DNA from: Comamonadaceae bacterium
GTDB taxonomy: Bacteria > Pseudomonadota > Gammaproteobacteria > Burkholderiales > Burkholderiaceae
Length of the DNA stretch: 7,027 bases
NCBI GenBank assembly: GCA_947377705.1
Contig: CANCGU010000140.1
Span: 1-7,027, forward strand
Direction: 5' to 3'
Both the position numbers and the translations under genes were made by a program. The notes below the pieces were generated by a model. That model made no database searches. It was not told the DNA's origin and saw only the letters and a list, made by a program, of their open reading frames with translations. This document shows positions 1 to 5,930 of this stretch, piece after piece; positions within the stretch are counted from its first letter, which is position 1, and each line of letters begins with the position of its first letter.

Positions 1-486
1 ATCGGCAAACAAACCTAGCCGATGGGTTTGTGCCAAGGCCTGCTGTGCGTCATACACCCCTGCGTGGTGTTGAAAACTGTACGACCACGCATAACCCTGC
101 CCCACCATCCACGCCCCCACGTCATGTCCTTGCCGTGAGAGCTTTGCGAGCAAGCGACCATAGTTGTCACGCGCGTGCCCTTGCACATCCACCACTTGGC
201 CTTGGAGCACGGCATACAAAGCGGCGCGCGCTTGCGGCCCCCAAGGCTGGCAGATCTCTGGGGCGTCTATGCCCTCTAACCGGACCTTGAAGACCTCACC
301 ACCTTGCAGCGGCTGTACCCACACCGTGTCACCATCGCTCACATGTGTGACCACGCCGAGCCATGCGTGAGCCGATGTCATGGTGCACAAACTCCCCACC
401 AGTGCGAGACAACCCAAAGCCATACGCACAAGGGCCACGCCAGCCTGCACCTTCGCTTGCTTGTGCTTACGCCCCAATAAACCCAT
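1..486 (-). CDS. Secreted staphylococcal-nuclease-like (thermonuclease family) nuclease, 3' end cut off by window edge
   Basis: The frame is open from an ATG at 486-484 to the first base of the window, giving 162 residues and no stop, so the C-terminus lies outside. Residues 1-41 look like a signal peptide: a basic n-region (R6, K7, K9, K12), a hydrophobic stretch at 22-34 and an AHA motif before W42, so the protein is probably exported. The SNase domain follows. DGDTV (51-55) and VRLEGIDAPE (68-77) match the metal-binding and catalytic segments. R69 and E77 sit at the 8-residue spacing of R35 and E43 in the staphylococcal enzyme, and R111 in DNYGRLLA corresponds to R87. All three catalytic positions are present, so Ca-dependent cleavage of DNA or RNA is expected from the family. 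The start is uncertain: Met22 (423-421) is an alternative but would lose the basic n-region. A G-rich GGGGGA lies only 4 nt upstream of Met1. It is transcribed divergently from the SulP gene. Confidence 0.88.
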   Translation of the reverse strand, partial: MGLLGRKHKQAKVQAGVALVRMALGCLALVGSLCTMTSAHAWLGVVTHVSDGDTVWVQPLQGGEVFKVRLEGIDAPEICQPWGPQARAALYAVLQGQVVDVQGHARDNYGRLLAKLSRQGHDVGAWMVGQGYAWSYSFQHHAGVYDAQQALAQTHRLGLFAD

Positions 487-561
487 GACGTCCCCCAACC
501 CAAAGCCGCATTGTGCAAACCACCTAACCGCGTGTGGTTAGCCAGCCGTTACGATTAGCGC
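487..561. promoter_or_regulatory. Divergent intergenic region between the nuclease and SulP genes, with an inverted repeat
   Basis: This 75-bp gap must carry the start signals for both divergent genes. It holds a perfect inverted repeat, CTAACC (524-529), six bases, GGTTAG (536-541). It also holds an overlapping second one, AACCAC (518-523) with GTGGTT (534-539). Such nested symmetry could be an operator or an alternative hairpin. No convincing -35/-10 pair is visible on either strand. The best -10-like hexamer on the plus strand is TACGAT at 550-555, which would place a transcript start very near the SulP ATG at 562. There is no Shine-Dalgarno sequence before that ATG. The regulatory role is inferred from position only. 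Confidence 0.45.
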
Positions 562-2244
562 ATGCGCTTTGCAAAACATGGGTTCCCCTTTTTAAACTGG
601 CCTAGGCCGTCCGCACAACTGCTCAAAAGCGAAGCCTTCGCAGGCCTGAGTGTGGGGCTGATGGTCATTCCGCAAGGCGTGGCCTATGCGACCTTGGCGG
701 GTATGCCACTGATTACGGGCATTTATGCGTCGCTGCTACCGGCGTTGGTGGCCGTGTTGTTTAGCGCGTCGCAGCGTTTGTCTGTAGGCCCGACGGCATT
801 GACATCGATTTTGATTGCCGCATCACTCAACGGTATGGCTGCACCCGGCAGTGCAGCATGGGTCAACCTCACGGTGTGGCTGTCGCTCATGACGGGTTTG
901 TTGCAAGTGGTGTTGGGCTTTGCGCGTTTTGGCTGGCTGCTGAATTTGGTCAGCTCGCCGGTGTTGATGGCGTTCACACAGGGCGCAGGTGTCCTCATCA
1001 TCTCGTCGCAGTTGCCCGCGTTGTTGGGAGTGACAAAGGGCTGGTCCACCTTGCTAACGGGCCACGGCATGGACTGGCCCAGTTTGGTATTTGGCCTGGT
1101 CACACTGGGATTGCTGCTGTTGGCGCGACGCTGGCGACCCACCTTCCCCACCGTGTTGGTTGTGGTGCTGGGTGCAGCAGGCCTCAGCGGGGCACTGGGG
1201 CTAGAAGCCTCGGGCACACCCGTGGTGGGCGCATTGCCGGACGGTTTGCCGGCGTTGTTTGTGCCCAGCGTGATTGAGTGGGACATGTTCAAGCAATTGG
1301 TGCTGCCTACCTTGGTCATCACGCTGGTGAGCTTTTTAGAAACTGCCTCCAGCGCCAAGGTAGACAACGACCGCAGTGGCAAACGCTGGGACCAAGACCA
1401 AGACCTGATTGGCCAAGGTCTTGCCAAGATAGCCTCCGGCTTGTGCGGTGCGTTTCCCACCAGCTCGTCGTTCAGCCGCTCAGCGCTCAACCTGTATGCG
1501 GGTGCGCAGTCGGCATGGGCCACCCTCTTTTCGGTGGCCGTCATTTGGGTCATCCTCTTGTACTTCACCGCTGTGTTGCAGCCTGTGCCGCAGTCGGTGC
1601 TGGCAGCCATTGTGGTGGTGGCAGTGCTGGGGCTCATCAAGCCGCGTGCGTTTGTGCAGCTCTACAAAATCAACCGTGTCGAGGCCGCGACAGCGGTGGT
1701 GACGTTTGTCATTACCTTGCTCTCGGCCCCACGTTTGTATTGGGGCGTGCTGGCCGGTGTGGTGATGGGTCTGAGCCACTTTTTGCACACGCGCTTGCAC
1801 CCGCGCATCATTGAAGTGGGCCTGCACCCCGACGGCAGCCTGCGCGACCGCCACCTGTGGCAACTGCCACCCCTGGCGCCCCACCTCTACGCCCTGCGCA
1901 TGGATGCCGAGCTGGACTTTGCCGCCGCCAGCACCCTAGAACGCACTGTGATGGAGCACCTAAGCCAGCACCCCAACGTGGCCCATGTGTGCCTGTTTGC
2001 ACTGCCCATCAACCGCATCGACGCCACGGGTGTAGAGAGCCTCGCCAAGCTAGAAGCCATGCTGCGCGAACGCGGCATCAGCTTGCACATCAGCGGCATG
2101 AAGTTACCGGTAGAAACCGTGCTGCGCCGCGCAGGCTGCCTGCAGGCGCATGCGAGGCTGCACCTGTACCGCACGGATGCGGAGGCGATTCAACAGTTGC
2201 GGCAACTGGAGGTGTTGCCTGCCGATATGGGGTGGTGTATTTAA
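562..2244 (+). CDS. SulP/SLC26-family anion transporter with C-terminal STAS domain
   Basis: This 560-residue inner-membrane protein has the SulP architecture. About a dozen hydrophobic segments span residues 25 to 410. The family's early signature, PQGVAYATLAGMPLITGIYA (37-56), is followed by SVGPTAL (74-80). The transmembrane core motif FPTSSSFSRSALN is at 298-310. A cytoplasmic STAS domain covers about 436-535, with its INRIDATG loop at 483-490. Members carry sulfate, bicarbonate, C4-dicarboxylates or other anions, usually by proton or sodium symport; the substrate cannot be read from the sequence, and no sulfur-assimilation or carbonic anhydrase gene is adjacent. The ATG start is well fixed: an in-frame TAG lies at 556-558 and the next Met is M34, inside the first membrane segment. 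No Shine-Dalgarno sequence precedes the ATG. Length is typical for bacterial SulP proteins. The stop codon overlaps the stop of the convergent hicB-like gene. Confidence 0.93.
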   Translation: MRFAKHGFPFLNWPRPSAQLLKSEAFAGLSVGLMVIPQGVAYATLAGMPLITGIYASLLPALVAVLFSASQRLSVGPTALTSILIAASLNGMAAPGSAAWVNLTVWLSLMTGLLQVVLGFARFGWLLNLVSSPVLMAFTQGAGVLIISSQLPALLGVTKGWSTLLTGHGMDWPSLVFGLVTLGLLLLARRWRPTFPTVLVVVLGAAGLSGALGLEASGTPVVGALPDGLPALFVPSVIEWDMFKQLVLPTLVITLVSFLETASSAKVDNDRSGKRWDQDQDLIGQGLAKIASGLCGAFPTSSSFSRSALNLYAGAQSAWATLFSVAVIWVILLYFTAVLQPVPQSVLAAIVVVAVLGLIKPRAFVQLYKINRVEAATAVVTFVITLLSAPRLYWGVLAGVVMGLSHFLHTRLHPRIIEVGLHPDGSLRDRHLWQLPPLAPHLYALRMDAELDFAAASTLERTVMEHLSQHPNVAHVCLFALPINRIDATGVESLAKLEAMLRERGISLHISGMKLPVETVLRRAGCLQAHARLHLYRTDAEAIQQLRQLEVLPADMGWCI

Positions 2245-2573
2245 GCGTGCGCCGCAGAGCGCAGCACTTCGCTCGCCCACTGATTCAAACTCTTCCCCGC
2301 CGCCTGCGCTGCCACCAAAGCCGCCCCATGTGTTTCAGGCGGCACGCGCAGCATGAGCTTGCCTGATGCGGGTTTTTCGGGCGTGATGCCTTGGGCTTTG
2401 CAATCGTTCAAAAAGTCATCAATAGCCACTTCAAACTCGCGACGAAGTTCAGAGACGGTTTCACCATGAAAACTGATGATGCTGCGTAAGCCCAAAATGC
2501 GACCAACAAAGATGTTGTCGCGCTCATCAAACTCGATGCGAGCAATGTAGTTTTTGTAGGTCATGGTGTTCAT
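2241..2573 (-). CDS. hicB: HicB-family antitoxin
   Basis: This 110-residue protein has the HicB two-part layout. The N-terminal part (about 5-60) is the partial RNase H-like fold: YKNYIARIEFDERDNIFVGRI, then GLRSIISFHGETVSELRREFEVAIDDFL. The C-terminal part (71-105) has GKLMLRVPPETHGAALVAAQ followed by AGKSLNQWASEVL, a ribbon-helix-helix-like DNA-binding segment. The family neutralises HicA by direct binding and represses its own operon. The chosen ATG (2573-2571) overlaps the TGA of the upstream hicA gene in an ATGA arrangement and has GGAG 7 nt upstream; Met4 (2564-2562) is a less likely alternative. An in-frame extension to 2666 lies entirely within hicA and is unrelated in composition. 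The gene ends convergently with sulP, sharing the TTAA at 2241-2244. GC is lower than in the flanking polymerase: 27 of 60 bases at 2521-2580, against 44 of 60 at 3061-3120. This fits a transferred module. Confidence 0.88.
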   Translation of the reverse strand: MNTMTYKNYIARIEFDERDNIFVGRILGLRSIISFHGETVSELRREFEVAIDDFLNDCKAQGITPEKPASGKLMLRVPPETHGAALVAAQAAGKSLNQWASEVLRSAAHA

Positions 2574-2854
2574 GGCTTCACTCCGATTCGTTCTAACAAC
2601 TCGCGCACTTCTTCCACTTGATACCGCTTGGCTTCTTTGCCTGGGTGCGGGCGGTGGCAGCGCCATTGCTCGTCCTTGAAGATGATCTTGACGCGTGAGC
2701 CTTCTCGCTCATGCACCTCACCGCCTAGGGCCAGCAGCAGCGACTCAATGTCTGCAAACACCAGCGAGGCCGATGTGGGCTTGGCAAACACAGCACGCAA
2801 CGTTTTGCGGTGTTTTGTGTTGACGTAGAGAATGCTATCAAAAAGTGCAATCAT
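2570..2854 (-). CDS. hicA: HicA-family toxin (GSR variant)
   Basis: This 94-residue protein matches a HicA subfamily that begins with a KHRKTL segment (14-19). The core runs FADIESLLLALGGEVHEREG (33-52), then GSRVKIIF (52-59), the HRPHP motif (68-72), KE, and a final helix VEEVRELLERIGVKP. HicA toxins are small double-stranded-RNA-binding-like mRNA interferases that stop translation until HicB inhibits them. The classical catalytic histidine of the GSH (or GSNH) motif is Arg here (R54), while the second histidine region (HRPHP) is kept. The start at ATG 2854-2852 is chosen because AGGGG (2867-2863) lies 8 nt upstream. The GTG at 2863 would overlap that ribosome site. The first 12 residues are hydrophobic and unlike the rest; relatives as I recall them usually begin near Asn12. 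The downstream antitoxin gene overlaps its stop by 4 nt. Confidence 0.82.
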   Translation of the reverse strand: MIALFDSILYVNTKHRKTLRAVFAKPTSASLVFADIESLLLALGGEVHEREGSRVKIIFKDEQWRCHRPHPGKEAKRYQVEEVRELLERIGVKP

Positions 2855-2862
2855 ATACAACA

Positions 2863-2867
2863 CCCCT
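2863..2867 (-). promoter_or_regulatory. Ribosome binding site deciding the hicA start
   Basis: AGGGG on the minus strand ends 8 nt before the ATG at 2854-2852. It touches the in-frame GTG at 2863-2861, so that GTG cannot use it. This supports the shorter 94-residue HicA. Confidence 0.7.
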
Positions 2868-2872
2868 GAAAT

Positions 2873-2892
2873 TACTGTGTTTAAATACAGTC
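2873..2892. promoter_or_regulatory. LexA (SOS) box
   Basis: The core CTGTGTTTAAATACAG at 2875-2890 is exactly CTG, ten A/T-rich bases, CAG, the gammaproteobacterial and betaproteobacterial LexA operator pattern. The flanks extend the match to TACTGT at 2873-2878 and ACAGTC at 2887-2892, one base short of the ideal TACTGT(N8)ACAGTA. It lies 3 bp upstream of the polymerase ATG (2896) and 18 bp upstream of the hicA ATG (2854, minus strand). LexA bound here should block transcription into the polymerase gene, as for umuDC and dinB in E. coli. Because the site is palindromic and the gap is only 41 bp, it probably also affects the divergent toxin-antitoxin promoter. No clear -35/-10 pair was found for either direction. 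Confidence 0.85.
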
Positions 2893-2895
2893 ATC

Positions 2896-4200
2896 ATGCT
2901 CCGCTCCCTCTTCGTCGACTTCAACAGCTACTTCGCTTCGGTTGAACAGCAGCTCAACCCCGCGCTGCGCGGGCGGCCTGTGGGCGTGGTGCCGGTGCTG
3001 GCCGACACGTCGTGCTGCATTGCCGCCAGTTACGAGGCAAAGGCGCTGGGCATTGGCACGGGCACGGGGGTGGCTGAGGCACGGCGGCTGTGCCCCGACA
3101 TTGCCATCGTGCTGGCCGACCACGCCAAGTATGTCGAGATGCACCACCGCGCGGTGGCGGTGGTGGACACGATGGCGCCCGTGCGCCAAGTGCTGTCGAT
3201 TGACGAAATGGAGTGCGAGCTAACGGGCCGCTGGCAATACCGCGAACGTGCGGTAGGGCTGGCCGAACGCATCAAGGCCGAGGTGGTGGCGCAGCTGGGC
3301 GAATGCATGCGCACATCGGTGGGCATTGCGCCCAACACACTACTGGCCAAGCTGGCGTCGAACATGCAAAAGCCCGATGGGCTGACCGTGATTGAGGCGC
3401 ACGAGCTGCCGCAGCGTTTGTATGGGCTCAAGCCCAAAGCGATCAACGGCATTGGCCCACGCATGGTGCAGCGGCTAGAGCGCTGCGGCATTCACACCAT
3501 GGAACAGTTGTATGCCGCGCCCCGCGAGCTGCTGCGCACCGCATGGGGCGGCGTGGCGGGTGCCGAGATGTACGACAAGCTGCGCGGCCAGTGGTATGGC
3601 CCGCGTGAGACGGTGGCCAAGTCGCTGGGCCATTCGCATGTGCTGCCGCCCGACTTGCGTAACCCCGCAGGCGCGTTTGCGGTGCTCAACCGCCTGACGC
3701 AAAAAGCCGCCATGCGGTTGCGCCGGCAAAACGTGTACGCCACCAGCATGAGCGTGCATGTGCGCTGCCGCCACGGGTATGGCCGTCATACCGGAGACGA
3801 CCGAGCCGCGCAGGTGGGCGAAACACAAGACACCGCGTTTTTGCTGCACACACTCGCGCAGCTGTGGCACAGCGGTCTGCACCTGCTGCCTCAGCCCGTG
3901 AGTGTGGGCGTGCAACTACATGGCTTGATTGAAGCGGGTCAGCACACGGGCGATTTGTTTGGCTTTGATGAAGAAGCCGCTAGCGCGGTAGCGGCAGGCA
4001 CTGCACCAGAACCGACAGGCTCGTTGTCCGCCCGCGTACCACCTGCGAAAGACCGACGCAAACTGCTGGCAGCAATAGACACCCTCAACGGCAAGCACGG
4101 CAAAAACACGGTGTACTTTGCCAGCGCCCAAGCCGGGCTGGACCACGCGCCGATGCGGATTGCGTTTAATCGGATTCCGGATTTGGAATCGGAGCGTTAA
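2896..4200 (+). CDS. Y-family (UmuC/DinB-like) translesion DNA polymerase
   Basis: The 434-residue protein begins LFVDFNSYFASVEQQ, the Y-family palm motif with catalytic D8 and a probable steric-gate F13. The other carboxylates are D103 and E104 in LSIDEMECELTG (100-111). SVGIAPNTLLAKLASNMQKP (141-160) and the thumb helix-hairpin-helix INGIGPRMVQRL (183-194) follow, then a little-finger domain from about 240 to 345. TGDLFGF (351-357) resembles a beta-clamp-binding peptide. All catalytic residues are present, so it should copy past DNA lesions with low fidelity, unlike the inactive ImuB group. N10 in place of the DinB aspartate, and the overall tone, are UmuC-like. However, no umuD lies beside it and the C-terminal tail (AFNRIPDLE) differs from UmuC. 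The ATG at 2896 is preferred over an upstream GTG at 2845, which lies inside hicA, because the domain begins at once. No strong ribosome site is seen. A LexA box sits just upstream, so SOS induction is expected. Confidence 0.92.
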   Translation: MLRSLFVDFNSYFASVEQQLNPALRGRPVGVVPVLADTSCCIAASYEAKALGIGTGTGVAEARRLCPDIAIVLADHAKYVEMHHRAVAVVDTMAPVRQVLSIDEMECELTGRWQYRERAVGLAERIKAEVVAQLGECMRTSVGIAPNTLLAKLASNMQKPDGLTVIEAHELPQRLYGLKPKAINGIGPRMVQRLERCGIHTMEQLYAAPRELLRTAWGGVAGAEMYDKLRGQWYGPRETVAKSLGHSHVLPPDLRNPAGAFAVLNRLTQKAAMRLRRQNVYATSMSVHVRCRHGYGRHTGDDRAAQVGETQDTAFLLHTLAQLWHSGLHLLPQPVSVGVQLHGLIEAGQHTGDLFGFDEEAASAVAAGTAPEPTGSLSARVPPAKDRRKLLAAIDTLNGKHGKNTVYFASAQAGLDHAPMRIAFNRIPDLESER

Positions 4201-4218
4201 GCCGTTTAGGCGCTAACG
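4173..4218. other. Two weak hairpins at the convergent 3' ends of the polymerase and DUF429 genes
   Basis: The polymerase stop (4198-4200) and the DUF429 stop (4208-4206) face each other across 5 bp. GATTCC (4173-4178) and GGAATC (4185-4190) form a perfect 6-bp stem with a 6-nt loop inside the last polymerase codons. CGTTA (4195-4199) and TAACG (4214-4218), with inner GCC/GGC, form an imperfect stem spanning both stops. Neither is followed by a T tract in either direction, so they are at best weak bidirectional termination signals. Confidence 0.3.
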
Positions 4219-5054
4219 ATCCAACCCTCAAGCGGGTCACAGGCAGGCAGCCCGTAGTGCACGTCGCCTGCCTCATGCTGAGCTTGCGCCCACGCGGCTT
4301 GCACCATACACAGCACAGCGTCTAGGCTATCGCCTGAAGCGTCATCGACCAAGGTGTCGTGCTGCGCATGGCTGAGTTTGAGGCGCAGGCCCAAGCGGGT
4401 TTGACCTACTTCTAGCGCTTGCAGCAGTTGTTTGCGCGCGATCAAGCGCTCGGGCGTTTGTTTGGCTTTGTCGTCGCTTTTGTAGGAGGTACTACCGATC
4501 AATTCACGCGCCAGCAGGCCGGGGTAGGCCTCTAGGCCAATACGCAATGGCGTGAGCAACGATGAAGCGGCAGCAGGCACATGCAAGCGAGGCAGTGTGA
4601 TGCCAGCGTCGATTAGCAAAGGTACGCCCGCATGCAGCATGTAGGCGACGGGCGGGTTGACCCACTTCATCGACGGGCTTGAGCCTGCGGGTGTGTCGGT
4701 GGCGCGATGGGCAAATTTACCGCCCACAGGCCGTGCATCGCAAAAGGCTTTGAATGTGTCGCGTATCTCGGCACGACTGAGTGCGGTGTAGTACTGCATA
4801 CACACCAGCCAGTCGGTGGGCCAGTGCAAGTGTTCAACCAACTCACGCGGCAAACCGAAAGGTAAATCGAAACCACCCACCCACACTTGGGGCTGCTTCA
4901 GCCAATCGGCAAACGAGGTAAGGGTGTCAAAGCGCAACAGGCTTTGCAGCTGCACGCGACCAGATTTGGCGTGACCGACAGCCACAACAACGGGTTTGCG
5001 CTTGGTTGGGCTGCTGCTGAAGTCGCAGCCAATGAGAATAGGTGAGGCTGTCAT
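4206..5054 (-). CDS. DUF429-family protein (predicted RNase H-like fold), function unknown
   Basis: This 282-residue protein shows the features of the DUF429 family. The first strand is ILIGCDFSSSPTKRKP with D11, then WVGGFDLPFGLPREL (58-72) with D63. It continues with EAYPGLLARELIG (175-187), YK (191-192), ERLIARKQLL (202-211) and a terminal acidic segment HDTLVDDASGDSLDAVLCMVQAAWA (232-256). The spaced aspartates (D11, D63, D242, D245) suggest an RNase H-like fold and possible nuclease activity, but no biochemical role is established that I know of. The start at ATG 5054-5052 is chosen because it overlaps the TGA of the upstream EamA gene as ATGA, implying translational coupling. A longer frame beginning at 5114 would lie inside that gene. 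It is the last gene of a likely four-gene transcript and converges with the polymerase gene. No signal peptide is seen, so it is probably cytoplasmic. Confidence 0.8.
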   Translation of the reverse strand: MTASPILIGCDFSSSPTKRKPVVVAVGHAKSGRVQLQSLLRFDTLTSFADWLKQPQVWVGGFDLPFGLPRELVEHLHWPTDWLVCMQYYTALSRAEIRDTFKAFCDARPVGGKFAHRATDTPAGSSPSMKWVNPPVAYMLHAGVPLLIDAGITLPRLHVPAAASSLLTPLRIGLEAYPGLLARELIGSTSYKSDDKAKQTPERLIARKQLLQALEVGQTRLGLRLKLSHAQHDTLVDDASGDSLDAVLCMVQAAWAQAQHEAGDVHYGLPACDPLEGWIVSA

Positions 5055-5911
5055 GCAATGCCCAACATAGCCACACCACCTCCAATAAGCAAGGCCCCCA
5101 GCACACGAAGCCAACGATCCCCTTCACCCAAAAAGTGACCGCCAATGATCGCAGCAAACAACATAGACACCTCACGCGCAGGTGCAACTAAAGACAAGGG
5201 TGCAGTTTGCATGGCATACAACACCAAGATATAGGAAATGGGTGTCACCGTACCAACGATCAGCGCGTACTTCCACTGCTGCTGCCACAGCACCCAAGCT
5301 GCAGGTCGATCGCGCAACACCACAGGGGTCAAAAGCACGCCACGAACCACGTTCTCAACATAGTGCATCAATATCGGGGACAACAGCAGCACCTTCACCG
5401 CATAGCCATCAACCACGGTGTAACTGGCAATCAAGACCCCTGTCAAAAGTCCATATCGCAAGCCTGAACTGCGAAGACGTTGAATTGTTAGATTGGGGCC
5501 GCCTGCAATTAGAAACACACCGCCAATCACACATGCAATACCGAGGATGCCCATGAAGGAGATAGATTCGCCGAACCACACAATGGCAACCAGTGATGAA
5601 AGCAAAGGACCAGTTCCACGCGCCAAGGGGTACACCACAGTCAAGTCGGCAAAGCGATAGCCACGGAGCAAAACAACGAAATACAAGATACGGAGCAGCG
5701 CACTACCGACAACAAAGCACCACACCCAAATACTCCACTGCGGCAGGACATCCCAGCCTAACCATATGCCTACAGGGGCCCAAACGATGGCACCTATGAC
5801 TGCGGAGAAACAAGCGAAACGTGCATCACCGCCCGCTTTTTTGGCGAGAATGTTCCACAAGGCATGCAGCAGCCCTGCGAGCAAAACAATCGAAAGAGTG
5901 TTGGCGCTCAA
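5051..5911 (-). CDS. EamA/DMT-superfamily membrane transporter
   Basis: The 286-residue protein is about ten hydrophobic segments arranged as two EamA repeats. The first repeat opens with SIVLLAGLLHALWNILAKK (7-25) and ends with YPLARGTGPLLSS (94-106), WFGESIS (112-118) and GILGIACVIGGVFLI (121-135). The second ends with LSLVAPAREVSMLFAAIIGG (239-258), LGEGDRW (261-267) and a last helix at 268-285. The paired glutamates E115 and E263 and the PLAR/PAR motifs are typical of DMT exporters. The substrate is unknown; relatives move amino acids, nucleobases or metabolites out of or into the cell. The start is an unusual TTG (5911-5909): an in-frame TAG lies two codons upstream and no ATG or GTG precedes the first membrane helix. 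No Shine-Dalgarno is visible, and the BLUF stop is 19 nt upstream, so reinitiation is plausible. GC is about 50 percent in sampled lines, lower than the polymerase gene. Confidence 0.88.
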   Translation of the reverse strand: MSANTLSIVLLAGLLHALWNILAKKAGGDARFACFSAVIGAIVWAPVGIWLGWDVLPQWSIWVWCFVVGSALLRILYFVVLLRGYRFADLTVVYPLARGTGPLLSSLVAIVWFGESISFMGILGIACVIGGVFLIAGGPNLTIQRLRSSGLRYGLLTGVLIASYTVVDGYAVKVLLLSPILMHYVENVVRGVLLTPVVLRDRPAAWVLWQQQWKYALIVGTVTPISYILVLYAMQTAPLSLVAPAREVSMLFAAIIGGHFLGEGDRWLRVLGALLIGGGVAMLGIA

Positions 5912-5930
5912 GCGCTAACTAACTGAGGCG

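Noticed and set aside
723..1640. Long open frame (305 codons) on the minus strand inside the SulP gene
   Set aside because: It has no recognisable domain, its composition (Thr, Asn, Pro, Ala rich) is typical of the antisense of a membrane-protein gene, and the SulP reading frame is clearly the real one.
2574..2666. N-terminal extension of HicB to an earlier start
   Set aside because: The added 31 residues lie wholly inside hicA, are low-complexity, and the ATG at 2573 has a ribosome site and an ATGA overlap.
2855..2863. GTG start for HicA at 2863
   Set aside because: The AGGGG ribosome site would overlap the start codon; the ATG at 2854 has the right 8-nt spacing.
2845..2895. GTG start for the polymerase 17 codons upstream
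   Set aside because: It would run through the SOS box and into hicA, and the conserved palm begins immediately at the ATG at 2896.
4195..4218. Intrinsic terminator between the convergent polymerase and DUF429 genes
   Set aside because: The stem is imperfect and no T tract follows on either strand, so it is listed only as a weak hairpin, not a terminator.
5055..5114. Longer DUF429 protein starting at 5114
   Set aside because: The extra 20 residues come from another frame of the EamA gene; the first conserved strand with D11 starts just after the coupled ATG at 5054.
5182..5556. Plus-strand open frames of about 86 to 124 codons antisense to the EamA gene
   Set aside because: They show no domain, no ribosome site and low-complexity His/Gln/Arg-rich sequence; they mirror the membrane gene.
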